Origin: Streptomyces sp. NBC_01198 | GTDB taxonomy: Bacteria > Actinomycetota > Actinomycetes > Streptomycetales > Streptomycetaceae | Assembly: GCF_036010485.1 (NCBI RefSeq) | Contig: NZ_CP108568.1 | Coordinates: forward strand, 2,564,001 to 2,628,000 | Direction: 5' to 3' | Length of the DNA: 64,000 bases | In this document: positions 48,836-58,212 of the stretch, piece by piece | Position numbering within the stretch: position 1 is the first letter of the stretch | Layout: each line of letters starts with the position of its first letter | Made by a program: the position numbers and the translations under genes | Notes under the pieces: generated by a model | The model's input: only the letters and a program-made list of their open reading frames with translations | The model's database searches: none | Told to the model about the DNA's origin: nothing

Positions 48836-49444
48836 CTAGAAGGGCTGTTCGGCGAGGGCGTGGGTGACCAGCGCGAGCAGCGCGTCGACCACGGAGGACC
48901 GTTTCCGCGCGTCGATGATCTGCACCGGGATGTGCGAGGGCACCGCCAGCGCCTCGCGGACGTCCTCGCCCGTGTAGGCCGCGGTGCCCTCGAACTGGTT
49001 GACCGCCACCGTGTACGGCAGGCCGGTGCCCTCGAAGTAGTCCAGCGCGGGGAAGCAGTCCGCGAGCCTTCGGGTGTCGGCGAGGACGACCGCGCCTATC
49101 GCACCCCTGACCAGGTCGTCCCACATGAACCAGAACCGCTGCTGCCCCGGGGTGCCGAAGACGTAGAGGACGAGGTCCTTCTCCAGGGTGATCCGGCCGA
49201 AGTCCATGGCCACCGTGGTGGTGACCTTGTCCGGGGTGGCGGCCAGGTCGTCGAGTGCCTCGCTGGCCTGTGTCATCACCGCCTCGGTGGTCAGCGGGGT
49301 GATCTCGGACACGGCACCCACGAAAGTGGTCTTTCCCACACCGAAGCCGCCGGCCACCACGATCTTCGTGGAGACCGGCGCGCGCTCGCGTTCGTTCTGC
49401 CAGTCCTGCAGGCCGTCCGGCCGGTCAGAGCCTGCGTAGTCCAC
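48836..49444 (-). CDS. cvnD: conservon GTPase CvnD
   Basis: A 202-aa Ras-like/MglA-type GTPase. GGFGVGKTTFVGAVSE is the P-loop, LYVFGTPGQQRFWFMWDDLVRGA the switch II region, VVLADTRRLADCFPALDYFE follows, and VAVNQFEG replaces NKxD. It works with CvnA-C in membrane-associated signalling reminiscent of a heterotrimeric G-protein. The GTG at 49444 overlaps the cvnC end by 20 bp; an alternative start nearer the P-loop exists at the GTG encoding VSTKIVVAGG. Confidence 0.92.
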   Translation of the reverse strand: MDYAGSDRPDGLQDWQNERERAPVSTKIVVAGGFGVGKTTFVGAVSEITPLTTEAVMTQASEALDDLAATPDKVTTTVAMDFGRITLEKDLVLYVFGTPGQQRFWFMWDDLVRGAIGAVVLADTRRLADCFPALDYFEGTGLPYTVAVNQFEGTAAYTGEDVREALAVPSHIPVQIIDARKRSSVVDALLALVTHALAEQPF

Positions 49445-49844
49445 TGAGCACCCTTTCGAGCAGCGCGCGGTCGGGGCTGCCGGACCCGTGCCCGGTGCCG
49501 TACACGCGAATTCTTCCCTGGTCGGCGAGATCGCTGAGCAGCACCCTGACGACGCCGAGCGGCATCCTCAGCAGTGCGGAGATCTCGGCCACCGACCGCA
49601 TTCTCCTGCACAGTTCCACGATCGCCCGTCGTTCGGGAAGGACGCGTTCTGCCCAACCACCGCCCCAGGCAGCCGAATACGGCTCCTCGGGACCCTCGAC
49701 AGTGGCCACGAAGGTCTCGACGAGCAGCACGTGGCCGACCCGCGTACGCCCGCCGGTCAGGGAGTACGGGCGGACCCGGTCCGTCCTGCGGTCGGCGTTT
49801 CGCTGGGGTGCCCCGCGTCTGGGCAGTGCGGACATCGACGACAT
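49425..49844 (-). CDS. cvnC: conservon protein CvnC (DUF742)
   Basis: A 139-aa DUF742 protein. It has the family's VRPYSLTGGRTR opening, LPERRAIVELCRRMRSVAEISALLRMPLGVVRVLLSDLADQGRIRVY (a winged-helix-like region) and PDRALLERVLSGLRRL end. It is the third component of the conservon complex. Its ATG overlaps the cvnB stop (ATGA) and its end overlaps cvnD. Confidence 0.93.
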   Translation of the reverse strand: MSSMSALPRRGAPQRNADRRTDRVRPYSLTGGRTRVGHVLLVETFVATVEGPEEPYSAAWGGGWAERVLPERRAIVELCRRMRSVAEISALLRMPLGVVRVLLSDLADQGRIRVYGTGHGSGSPDRALLERVLSGLRRL

Positions 49845-50353
49845 CAGCCGGAACTCCCGGTGGCCTGGCGCAACTCGCTGCGGAGCGCGGGGGTGAGTAC
49901 GTGTCCCGCACGGCCGACGAACAGGGCCATGTGGTAGGCGATCACGCTCATGTCGCAGTCGGCCGTCGCGTGCACACCGAGCAGCGAGCCGTCGCTGATC
50001 GACATCACCACGAGCACTCCGTCCGTCATCGCGACGGTGGTCTGCCTGACCCGACCGCCGTCCATCAGCCGCGCCGCGCCCACGGTGAGCGAGGCCAGAC
50101 CCGACACGACCGCGGCCAGATCCATCCGGCCCTGGCCGGCCAGACCCGGATGCGCGGGCGCCTCCGTCATATTCTGCCCGTCCTTGCCCTCCGAGGCGTC
50201 GTCAGGTTCGGAACCCAGCAGGAGCAGTCCGTCGGAGGACACCACGGCGACCGAGTGGACGCCGTGCACCTCCGCCACGAAATTGTGCAGCAGCCACTGG
50301 AAACTGCGGGCCTCATGGCTGAGTGCCCCGGTCTGCGTGTCGACCGCGTTCAA
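49844..50353 (-). CDS. cvnB: conservon roadblock/LC7 protein CvnB
   Basis: A 169-aa roadblock/LC7 protein (FQWLLHNFVAEVHGVHSVAVVSSDGLLLLGSE, VVSGLASLTVGAARLMDG, TDGVLVVMSISDGSLLGVHAT). Roadblock proteins regulate small GTPases such as CvnD. The start is a TTG at 50353, supported by GGAGG 7 bp upstream and a TTGA overlap with the cvnA stop; no ATG or GTG fits. An insertion (SEPDDASEGKDGQNMTEAPAHPG) interrupts the domain. Confidence 0.92.
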   Translation of the reverse strand: MNAVDTQTGALSHEARSFQWLLHNFVAEVHGVHSVAVVSSDGLLLLGSEPDDASEGKDGQNMTEAPAHPGLAGQGRMDLAAVVSGLASLTVGAARLMDGGRVRQTTVAMTDGVLVVMSISDGSLLGVHATADCDMSVIAYHMALFVGRAGHVLTPALRSELRQATGSSG

Positions 50354-52830
50354 CGGGTCGCCTCCTCAACGGTTCCTGCCGGATCTGCGTGCCCCCGCGG
50401 CCCCGCGGGCGACTCGTCTCGTTCACGTGCGGCTTCTGCGCGGCCCGCACGCAGGCCGTTCTGCAATCCGTCGAGCCTGCGCCGCAGTTCGGCCGCGTCC
50501 ACCGGCGGCACCGGGGCCGGCGGCGCCGCCCGCCGGGTGCCCGCGGCCGCGCGCACCCGCTGCGGCAGCCCCTGCCCGGTCAGGCCGGCCGGGGAGCGGG
50601 ATATGAGGTCGCCGGGCGGCTGCGGGGCAGGCGCCGGTTCCGGCGCCGGGGATGGGGCCGCGGATGGGGCCGGGACCGGGGGGAGCCCGGTGGCCGGCAG
50701 CGCCGGGCCGGACCCCAAGGGCTGGGGGGCGGCCGGCCGCGGCTCTGCGGGGTGCGGGTCGGACGGCGGCGCGTAGCCGTGGATCACGTCAGGGCCGGGC
50801 GACTGCGCCGGTACGTGGACGCCGCCCGCCGCGGCATAGCGGCGCGGGTCGCCGCCGGTGAAGGCGGCCGGGTCCAGCGGCGTCACCGGCGGCTCGCCCG
50901 GTCCGACCGGGGGGACCAGCAGGCCGGGCAGCAGCACCGCGGCCTGGATGCCGCCGGAGGGCAGCGGGTGCAGCCGCACCCGCACGCCGTGCCTGCGGGC
51001 CAGCCGGGAGGCCACGTAGAGGCCCATCCCGGCGACCGCGCCGGGCGGCGCGGGATCGGGGTCGGCGAGCAGGGTGTTGAGCTCGTCGAGCTTCTCGCCG
51101 GGCATGCCGATACCGGTGTCCTCGACCGCGACGACCACCTCGCCGGTCTCCAGCAGCCGCCCGGACAGCACGACTTCGGTGGTGGGCGCGGAGAAGCCGG
51201 TCGCGTTGTCGAGGAGTTCGGCGATCAGATGGGCCACGTCGTCGGAGGCCCGGCCGGCCACCCTGACCCCGGGCAGCATCTCGATGCGGACCCGCTCGTA
51301 ACGCTCGACCTCGGAGATCGCGCCGCGCACCACGTCGATCAGCGGGACCGGCCGGGCGGTGGCGCCGTGGCTGTGCTCGGTGCCGCCGAGCACCAGCAGG
51401 TTCTCGCTGTTGCGGCGCATCCGGGTGGCGAGGTGGTCGAGCTGGAAGAGCGTCGCGAGCCGGTCGGGGTCCTGCTCCTGCTCCTCCATGCCCTCGATCA
51501 GGGCGAGTTGCCGTTCGACCAGGCCCAGCGTGCGCAGGCTGAGGCTGACATGGGTCATGTGGGCGGCGTTGCGGGCCGTGGCCGCGCTCAACTCCCGGTC
51601 CAGATCGGCGACATGGGCGACCAGCTCGTCGTGGGCGCGCCGCAGCGCGCCCTTCTCCGCGACGGCTCCGGCCAGCGCGCCCCTGGTGCTCTGGGTGGCG
51701 CCGCGCGAGGCGGTCAGTTCGCTGCCGAGTTCGGCGGCGCGGGCGCGCAGTGCCTGGGCCTCGTGGGTCAGCGCGTTGGCGCGGCGGGCGACGGCGGCGT
51801 ATTCGTCCCGGCCGATCACCTCGACACCCTGGCCGCTCTCGGCGTCCGCCCGCGACCAGCGGTGCAGCGCCGCCAGCGGGCGGGTCATGCTGCGGAACAG
51901 CCCGATCAGCACGCCCGCGAGCAGCAGCAGGCACAACGCGGCCAGGGCGGCGCGCAGTTCGAGGGCGGTGACGGTGTGGTCGCGGTGGGCGGTGGCGGCC
52001 GCTGCCTCGTCCGCGGCCGCCGACGACTCCACGCTGCGGATCAGGCCGACGCGGGCGGTGAGGGCGGACTTGACGTCGCCGGGGCGCAGCCTGCGGTCGC
52101 CGCGGGTGAGTTGCGGGCCGTCGAGCAGGCCCGTGGTGTCCCGGTCGGCCTGCGCGACATCGGCGCCGGTCACCGTCTTGTCGTAGCGGTCCCGCAGGTC
52201 GGCGGTGGCGGCGGCGTGGAAGTCGGCGAGCGCGGAGCGCTCCTGGAGCCCGGCGGCCTGTGCGGCGGCCACCAGCGAGGGCTGGCCGCCGCCCTGGGTG
52301 AGGGCCCCCACCAGCAGCCCGCGCTGCACCGCCGCGGCGTCCGCCAACCGGGTGAGCGGGCCGGCTGCCGGTCCGGCCCCGGTGCGGCCGAGCGCGTCGA
52401 TCAGCGGCTGATACGCGGTCACGGCGGCCTGCACGCCCTGCCGGTCGGCCCGGGCGGCGAGCGCGGCCGTGCGGACGCCGGGCAGCGTGGCCAGCGCGGT
52501 GCGCAGGTCGGCGGGCGGGTGCGCGGCGAGCACGTCCCGCAGCTGCCGGTCGGTCCGCACGGCGTCCTCGGCGGGCAGCTTCGGCCCCTCGGTCCCGGCG
52601 GCCACCAGCGCGGCCACGTCGTCCCGCTCGTCGGCCAGGTCGTGGGCCAGCCCGGTGGTGCGGGTGGCCAGGCCGGCGGCGGCGGCGCGGTCCTGGGCGG
52701 CCGTCAGATCACCGACGCCCAGGGCGACGCCGGGGGCGGCGGCGGCCAGCACCGCGGCCGCGCACACCAGCAGGGCCGCGAGCATGCGCTGCTTGACCCG
52801 ACGCTCGCGCGGTTGACGTCGTTCACGCAC
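50350..52830 (-). CDS. cvnA: conservon sensor histidine kinase-like protein CvnA
   Basis: An 826-aa membrane sensor. A first membrane helix lies near 15-37 and a nitrate/nitrite-sensing-like extracellular domain fills about 40-300. A second helix (LCLLLLAGVLIGLF), a HAMP region and a coiled coil follow. The GHKL ATPase has HLIAELLDNATGFSAP (N box), VEDTGIGMPGEKLDEL (G1) and AVAGMGLYVASRLARRHG (G2). The C-terminal 180 residues are Pro/Ala-rich. No clear phosphoacceptor His box is seen, as in other CvnA. GTG 52830 is chosen because it precedes the basic N-terminus and first helix. The 285 bp to the divergent PP2C-like gene hold no gene and must contain the conservon promoter. Confidence 0.9.
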   Translation of the reverse strand: MRERRQPRERRVKQRMLAALLVCAAAVLAAAAPGVALGVGDLTAAQDRAAAAGLATRTTGLAHDLADERDDVAALVAAGTEGPKLPAEDAVRTDRQLRDVLAAHPPADLRTALATLPGVRTAALAARADRQGVQAAVTAYQPLIDALGRTGAGPAAGPLTRLADAAAVQRGLLVGALTQGGGQPSLVAAAQAAGLQERSALADFHAAATADLRDRYDKTVTGADVAQADRDTTGLLDGPQLTRGDRRLRPGDVKSALTARVGLIRSVESSAAADEAAAATAHRDHTVTALELRAALAALCLLLLAGVLIGLFRSMTRPLAALHRWSRADAESGQGVEVIGRDEYAAVARRANALTHEAQALRARAAELGSELTASRGATQSTRGALAGAVAEKGALRRAHDELVAHVADLDRELSAATARNAAHMTHVSLSLRTLGLVERQLALIEGMEEQEQDPDRLATLFQLDHLATRMRRNSENLLVLGGTEHSHGATARPVPLIDVVRGAISEVERYERVRIEMLPGVRVAGRASDDVAHLIAELLDNATGFSAPTTEVVLSGRLLETGEVVVAVEDTGIGMPGEKLDELNTLLADPDPAPPGAVAGMGLYVASRLARRHGVRVRLHPLPSGGIQAAVLLPGLLVPPVGPGEPPVTPLDPAAFTGGDPRRYAAAGGVHVPAQSPGPDVIHGYAPPSDPHPAEPRPAAPQPLGSGPALPATGLPPVPAPSAAPSPAPEPAPAPQPPGDLISRSPAGLTGQGLPQRVRAAAGTRRAAPPAPVPPVDAAELRRRLDGLQNGLRAGRAEAARERDESPAGPRGHADPAGTVEEATR

Positions 52831-53115
52831 TTCTGGCTCGCAATCACGTATGGCCGGCGGGGGTTCCCCAGGAATATGCAGGGGCTGACACCGACCCTTG
52901 CAGCCCTGCCAGGAGGGGAGCCATGCCTCCTCGCTCCGGACACTCGAACGAGTGAATCGCACGGGCGACACACCGGACAAGCCGAGTAGACCGGACACCG
53001 GTTCGCCACGCCGGTGGGGATACTGGCGCCGCCGGACGGGGTTTGGCAGGATGCCAGCCCGCAGCCGCGGTGGCCGGCCGGCGGGTTCGAACACGGCCTG
53101 CTGCACACTGAGGCC

Positions 53116-53886
53116 ATGCGGATCGAGACATCGACGGCACCAGGGGTGCCGGGGGCACCCAACGAGGACTTCGCGGCGGTGGCGCTGCCGGCCGGCGGCC
53201 ACGGCGGGGCGCTGGTCCTGCTCGACGGTGTCACCCCGCCGCCGGACAACGGGGACTGCGTCCACTCGGTGCCGTGGTTCACCGCGCGGCTGGGCGGTGC
53301 GCTGCTCGAACTGTCCCTTTCGCGGCCGGACCTGCCGCTGACCGGCTGTCTTTCTGCGGCGATCGCCCGGACGGCGGACGCCCACCGGGACACATGTGAC
53401 CTTTCTCACCCGCTGACACCGCAGGCCACGGTGGTCGCGGTGCGGTGGGGCGCGCAGGAGGTGGAGCACCTGGTGCTCTCGGACTCCGTGCTGCTGGTGG
53501 AGGGCACGGACGGCGCGGTGACCGCCGTGCTGGACGACCGGATCGACCGGCTCCGGGACGCCGGCCGGCGGGTGGGGCCGCTGCGGAACCTGCCCGGGGG
53601 CTTCTTCACCGCGGCGGCCGACCCGGCGGTGGCCGGCAAGGCGGTCACCGGGTCCGCGCCGCTGGCCTCCGTCCGGGGTTTCGCCGCGCTCAGCGACGGG
53701 GCCGCGCGCGGGGTGGAGGTCTTCGGCACGGACGACTGGGCCTCGGCCTTCGCGTTGCTGCGCAAGGCGGGCCCTGAGGCGCTGATCTCCCGGGTGCGCG
53801 CGCTGGAGTCCGCCGACCCGTCGGGCGCGGCGGTGCCGCGGGGCAAGCCCTTCGACGACGCGGCCGCGGTTCTGGTGGAGTTGTAG
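53116..53886 (+). CDS. PP2C-like phosphatase-fold protein
   Basis: A 256-aa protein with the PP2C layout: PNEDFAAVAL, ALVLLDGVTPP (metal Asp-Gly), TPQATVVAVRW, HLVLSDSVLLV, GFAALSDGAARGV and a final FDDAAAVLVEL. Metal-binding Asp residues appear conserved, so serine/threonine phosphatase activity is possible. The start is ATG 53116. It is divergent from the conservon across 285 bp. A role in dephosphorylating a local partner is unproven. Confidence 0.8.
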   Translation: MRIETSTAPGVPGAPNEDFAAVALPAGGHGGALVLLDGVTPPPDNGDCVHSVPWFTARLGGALLELSLSRPDLPLTGCLSAAIARTADAHRDTCDLSHPLTPQATVVAVRWGAQEVEHLVLSDSVLLVEGTDGAVTAVLDDRIDRLRDAGRRVGPLRNLPGGFFTAAADPAVAGKAVTGSAPLASVRGFAALSDGAARGVEVFGTDDWASAFALLRKAGPEALISRVRALESADPSGAAVPRGKPFDDAAAVLVEL

Positions 53887-53968
53887 GGCGGGACGCCCGC
53901 GGCGGGGGCGACGCGAGGGCGTGCTCACCCGGGTGGGCGCGAAGGACGACCCGGGTGGGCGAATCGGC

Positions 53969-54442
53969 CTACAGCACTTCTGCCGTCGATTCGTTCAGGT
54001 CGTGCAGCAGCCGGGCCAGGTCCGCCAGGTCCGCGCGGTCCCAGCCGGAGAGCTGCCGGAGGTAGGCGGCGCGGCGGGCGCGGCGGACCCGGTCGAAGCG
54101 GTCCCGGCCGCCGGGGGTGAGGCGCATCAGGAAGGCCCGCCCGTCGGCAGGATCAGGCTCCCGGGTGACAAGTCCGAGGGCCTCAAGTGCCCGCAGTTGA
54201 CGGCTCATCGTCGCCTTGCCGACCCCGAAGTAGGACGCGAGGTCGGTGGCCCGTTCCGGCTCCGCCTCCTGGAGCCGGACCAGGAGTCCGTAGGCGGCCG
54301 GTTCGAGGTCGGGATGCACCGCCCGGGCGAGCTCACCGGAGGCTGCCCGGGCGCGGCGGAAAAGCACCGTCAGCTCCCGTTCCAGGGCGTCCGCCGAGGT
54401 GTCAGGGCCCGTCGCATCTGCCGCATTGCGCGCGTCGGTCAC
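53969..54442 (-). CDS. MarR-family regulator
   Basis: A 157-aa winged-helix regulator (LEPAAYGLLVRLQEAEPERATDLASYFGVGKATMSRQLRALEALGLVTREPDPADGRAFLMRLTPGG, with the DxRA wing). The start is a GTG at 54442. A palindrome 11-27 bp upstream suits autoregulation. It is divergent from the GH25 lysozyme gene, which could be another target. Confidence 0.92.
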   Translation of the reverse strand: MTDARNAADATGPDTSADALERELTVLFRRARAASGELARAVHPDLEPAAYGLLVRLQEAEPERATDLASYFGVGKATMSRQLRALEALGLVTREPDPADGRAFLMRLTPGGRDRFDRVRRARRAAYLRQLSGWDRADLADLARLLHDLNESTAEVL

Positions 54443-54452
54443 TGCATTCCCG

Positions 54453-54469
54453 CTTTCAACGCCTGAAAG
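54453..54469. promoter_or_regulatory. probable MarR operator
   Basis: CTTTCA and TGAAAG are perfect 6-bp arms around ACGCC, 10 bp before the marR start. Position and size fit a MarR dimer site. Confidence 0.5.
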
Positions 54470-54630
54470 TTGTTTTTACACACGGTGGTTTCCGCAGCAC
54501 GTCAAGTATTTCGCAGGAGTAGACCAACGGCGGTTACAGGACCCTCTTTCCACGCGCGTAGCGTCCCACGTACCGTCCCACTGTCATGACCATTCCAAGG
54601 TCATGCCGAGTCCCCCACCTGGAGGCACGC

Positions 54631-55494
54631 ATGTCCCACGGAGTTATCTCCGTCGTGCACGGCAACGGCTCGGTCCGGACCAGGCTCGCGTTCCTGGCCG
54701 GTTCTCTCGTCACGATGCTCGCGATGGCGCTCGCCGCACCCGGCACCGCGCACGCGGCGAATTCCGGCCATATGACCCACCCCGACCTCGACTGGCTGGG
54801 GTCCCAGATCAAGATCCACGAGGGCGCCGACACCCCGGGCGACTCCAAGGTCGTCACCCCGATGGTCACCCAGACCCCGGGCATGGACGTCTCCAGTTAC
54901 CAGGGCAACGTGAACTGGGCCACCGCCTGGGCGAACGGCGCGAAGTTCGCCTACGTCAAGGCGACCGAGGGGACCTCGTACACCAACCCGAACTTCACCC
55001 AGCAGTACAACGGCTCCTACGACGTCGGCATGATCCGCGGCTCCTACCACTTCGCGCTGCCCGACGTGTCGACCGGCGCCGCGCAGGCCGACTACTTCGT
55101 GGCGCACGGCGGCGGCTGGTCCAAGGACGGCAAGACCCTGCCGGGCGCGCTGGACATGGAGTACAACCCGTACGGCGCCACCTGTTACGGCAAGACCGCC
55201 GCCGCGATGGTGAGCTGGATCTCGTCGTTCTCGAACGAATACCACGCCAAGACCGGCCGCTACCCGACGATCTACACCTCCACCAGCTGGTGGAGCACCT
55301 GCACCGGCAACAGCGGGGCCTTCGCGGCCAACAACGGGCTGTGGGTCGCCCGCTACGCCAGCGCCGTCGGCACGCTGCCGGCCGGCTGGGGTTACCAGAC
55401 GTTCTGGCAGTGGGCCGACTCCGGCACCTTCCCCGGTGACCAGGACCGCTTCAACGGCGCCCTCGACCGGGTCAAGGCGTACGCCAACGGCTGA
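54631..55494 (+). CDS. secreted GH25 lysozyme (muramidase)
   Basis: A 287-aa exported muramidase. The signal peptide covers residues 1-42 (VRTRLAFLAGSLVTMLAMALAAPGTAHAA). The GH25 domain starts TPGMDVSSYQGNVNWATAWANGAKFAYVKATEG, continues GSYHFALPD and has the catalytic LDMEYN (Asp and Glu) and WQWADSGTFPGDQDRFNG. It hydrolyses the beta-1,4 bond between N-acetylmuramic acid and N-acetylglucosamine. ATG 54631 follows GGAGG by 6 bp. It ends before a long bidirectional terminator shared with lon. Confidence 0.93.
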   Translation: MSHGVISVVHGNGSVRTRLAFLAGSLVTMLAMALAAPGTAHAANSGHMTHPDLDWLGSQIKIHEGADTPGDSKVVTPMVTQTPGMDVSSYQGNVNWATAWANGAKFAYVKATEGTSYTNPNFTQQYNGSYDVGMIRGSYHFALPDVSTGAAQADYFVAHGGGWSKDGKTLPGALDMEYNPYGATCYGKTAAAMVSWISSFSNEYHAKTGRYPTIYTSTSWWSTCTGNSGAFAANNGLWVARYASAVGTLPAGWGYQTFWQWADSGTFPGDQDRFNGALDRVKAYANG

Positions 55495-55520
55495 CCGGCG
55501 GTCAGCCGCGGGCGGCACGA

Positions 55521-55558
55521 CGGCGGCCCCTTCCCCCGCGCGGGGGAAGGGGCCGCCG
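55521..55558. terminator. bidirectional hairpin terminator between GH25 lysozyme and lon
   Basis: A perfect 18-bp stem (55521-55538 with 55541-55558) with only CG at the centre lies 26 bp after the lysozyme stop and 22 bp after the lon stop on the other strand. Confidence 0.85.
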
Positions 55559-55580
55559 GCTGTCGTGGCGGTGCCGGCCG

Positions 55581-58016
55581 TCAGGCTGCCACCGTCACCT
55601 CCAGCCCGGTCCCGGCCTCGGCGTCGGCCTCCGCCGAGTCCAGGGCCAGTGCCAGCACCTGGCGGACGTCGCTGACCGGGTGGACGTCGAGCGCGTCCAG
55701 GATCTCGGCGGGGACGTCGTCCAGGTCCGGCTCGTTCCGCTTGGGGATCACCACGGTGGTGATCCCGGCCCGGTGCGCGGCCAGCAGCTTCTGCTTGACC
55801 CCGCCGATCGGCAGCACCCGGCCGGTCAGCGAGACCTCGCCGGTCATCGCCACATCGGTGCGCACCCGCCGCCCGGACAGCAGCGACGCCAGCGCGGTGG
55901 TCATCGTGACACCGGCGCTCGGCCCGTCCTTGGGCACCGCACCGGCCGGCACGTGGATGTGCACGCCCCGCTCCTTGAGGTCGCCGACCGGCAGCTCGAG
56001 CTCGGCGCCGCGCGACCGCAGGAAGGACAGCGCGATCTGCGCCGACTCCTTCATCACGTCGCCCAGCTGCCCGGTGAGCTGCAGCCCGGACCCGCCGGTC
56101 TCCGGGTCGGCCAGCGACGCCTCGATGTAGAGGACGTCACCGCCCGCGCCGGTGACCGCCAGCCCGGTGGCCACCCCGGGCACCGCCGTCCGCCGCTCCT
56201 CCGGGTCCTGCGCGGACTCCGGAACGTGGTGCGGCCGGCCGACCAGCTTGCGCAGGTCGTCGGGCCCCACGCTGAAGGGCAGCTTCTGGTCGCCCAGCTC
56301 GTGCCGGGCGGCGATCTTCCGCAGGATGCGCGCGACCGTGCGCTCCAGCGCCCGCACCCCGGCCTCCCGGGTGTACTCGCCGGCCAGCCGGCGCAGCGCG
56401 CCCTCCTCCAGCGTGACCTCGTCCGCGTTCAGGCCCGCCCGCTCCAGCTGGCGCGGCAGCAGGTGGTCCCGTGCGATGACGACCTTCTCGTCCTCGGTGT
56501 AGCCGTCCAGCCTGACCAGCTCCATCCGGTCGAGCAGCGGCTCGGGGATGGCCTCAAGGACGTTCGCCGTGGCCAGGAAGACCACGTCGGACAGGTCCAG
56601 CTCGACTTCCAGGTAGTGGTCGCGGAAGGTGTGGTTCTGCGCCGGGTCCAGGACTTCGAGCAGGGCCGCGGCCGGGTCGCCGCGGTAGTCCGAGCCGACC
56701 TTGTCGATCTCGTCGAGCAGCACCACCGGGTTCATCGAGCCGGCTTCCTTGATGGCCCGCACGACCCGGCCGGGCAGCGCGCCCACGTAGGTCCTGCGGT
56801 GGCCGCGGATCTCGGCCTCGTCCCGCACACCGCCGAGCGCGACCCGGACGAACTTGCGGCCCATCGCCCGCGCCACCGACTCGCCCAGCGAGGTCTTGCC
56901 GACCCCGGGCGGTCCGACCAGCGCGAGCACGGCGCCGCCGCGGCGGCCGCCCACGACGCCCAGGCCGCGGTCGGCCCGGCGCTTGCGCACCGCCAGATAC
57001 TCGGTGATGCGCTCCTTGACGTCGTCCAGGCCGGCGTGGTCGGCGTCCAGCACCGCGCGGGCGCCGGCGACGTCGTAGGTGTCCTCGGTGGTCGTGCTCC
57101 ACGGCAGTTCGAGCACGGTGTCGAGCCAGGTGCGGATCCAGCTGCCCTCAGGTGAGGCGTCGGAGGACCGCTCCAGCTTCTCGACCTCCTTCAGCGCGGC
57201 CTCGCGCACCTTCTCGGGCAGCTCGGCCGCCTCGACACGGGTGCGGTAGTCGTCGGCCTCGTCCTCGGGGTCGCCGTTCAGCTCGGCGAGCTCCTTGCGG
57301 ACCGCTTCGAGCTGCTGGCGCAGCAGGAACTCGCGCTGCTGCTTCTCCATGCCCTCCTGGACGTCCTTGCGGATCGTCTCGGCGACGTCCTGCTCGGCCA
57401 GGTGGTCGCGCAGCCACTGGGTGGCCAGCTTCAGCCTGGCCACCGGGTCGACGGTCTCCAGCAGCTCGACGCGCTGCTCGGGGGTCAGATACGGGCTGTA
57501 ACCGGAGTTGTCGGCCAGCTGGCCGACGTCGTCGATCTGCTGCACCCGGTCCACGACCTGCCAGGCGCCACGCTTGCGCAGCCAGCTGGTGGCCAGCGCC
57601 TTGTACTCCTTCATCAGCTCGGCCACCGTGCCGGGCGACTCGGCGGGTACGGGCTCCTCCATCTCGGTGCCCTCCACCCACAAAGCGGCGCCGGGGCCGG
57701 TGGTGCCCGCGCCGATCCTGACCCGGCTGCGGCCCTTGATCACGGCGCCGGGGTCGCCGTCGGACAGGCGTCCCACCTGCTCCACCGTGCCCAGGGTGCC
57801 GACGGCGGCGTATTTGCCGTCGACCCGCGGCACCAGCAGCACGCGGGGCTTCCCGGCGCTGCCCGCGGGATGCGCGGCCTGCGCGGCCTCGACGGCGGCG
57901 CGGACCTCGGTGTCGGTGAGATCGAGCGGCACGACCATGCCGGGCAGCACGACCTCCCCGTCCAGGGGGAGGACAGGCAAGGTCAGCGGGTTGGCGGGGA
58001 TGGACTCAATCGGCAT
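55581..58016 (-). CDS. lon: ATP-dependent protease La (Lon)
   Basis: An 811-aa cytosolic AAA+ serine protease degrading damaged and regulatory proteins. The N-terminal LAN domain is at about 10-200, with a coiled coil at 215-285. Walker A is GPPGVGKTS at 368-376 and Walker B VVLLDEIDKV at 431-440. The protease domain carries the Ser-Lys dyad: S700 in KDGPSAGVT and K743 in GGVKQK. ATG 58016 matches the family N-terminus. A HAIR element 22 bp upstream indicates repression by HspR, as known for lon in Streptomyces. Confidence 0.97.
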   Translation of the reverse strand: MPIESIPANPLTLPVLPLDGEVVLPGMVVPLDLTDTEVRAAVEAAQAAHPAGSAGKPRVLLVPRVDGKYAAVGTLGTVEQVGRLSDGDPGAVIKGRSRVRIGAGTTGPGAALWVEGTEMEEPVPAESPGTVAELMKEYKALATSWLRKRGAWQVVDRVQQIDDVGQLADNSGYSPYLTPEQRVELLETVDPVARLKLATQWLRDHLAEQDVAETIRKDVQEGMEKQQREFLLRQQLEAVRKELAELNGDPEDEADDYRTRVEAAELPEKVREAALKEVEKLERSSDASPEGSWIRTWLDTVLELPWSTTTEDTYDVAGARAVLDADHAGLDDVKERITEYLAVRKRRADRGLGVVGGRRGGAVLALVGPPGVGKTSLGESVARAMGRKFVRVALGGVRDEAEIRGHRRTYVGALPGRVVRAIKEAGSMNPVVLLDEIDKVGSDYRGDPAAALLEVLDPAQNHTFRDHYLEVELDLSDVVFLATANVLEAIPEPLLDRMELVRLDGYTEDEKVVIARDHLLPRQLERAGLNADEVTLEEGALRRLAGEYTREAGVRALERTVARILRKIAARHELGDQKLPFSVGPDDLRKLVGRPHHVPESAQDPEERRTAVPGVATGLAVTGAGGDVLYIEASLADPETGGSGLQLTGQLGDVMKESAQIALSFLRSRGAELELPVGDLKERGVHIHVPAGAVPKDGPSAGVTMTTALASLLSGRRVRTDVAMTGEVSLTGRVLPIGGVKQKLLAAHRAGITTVVIPKRNEPDLDDVPAEILDALDVHPVSDVRQVLALALDSAEADAEAGTGLEVTVAA

Positions 58017-58037
58017 GATCGCTCCTCCTGCAAGCAA

Positions 58038-58058
58038 GTTGAGTACACCGCACTCAAT
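58038..58058 (-). promoter_or_regulatory. HAIR element (HspR site) upstream of lon
   Basis: GTTGAGT-N7-ACTCAAT matches the HspR-associated inverted repeat CTTGAGT-N7-ACTCAAG except at the two outer bases. It lies 22 bp before the lon start. Confidence 0.85.
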
Positions 58059-58212
58059 GCACGACGGGCCGCTGGTGTTCCCGTGCAGGTGTTCGCTCTG
58101 AGCGATCGGCTGCGCGGGCGGTGTCACGGGGCGGCGGGCGGCCGCTGCCGGGCCCCACGCGGGGCCGCCGGCGGGCGGAAAACCGCTTGCCCCGGCACGT
58201 AACGTCGGGACC

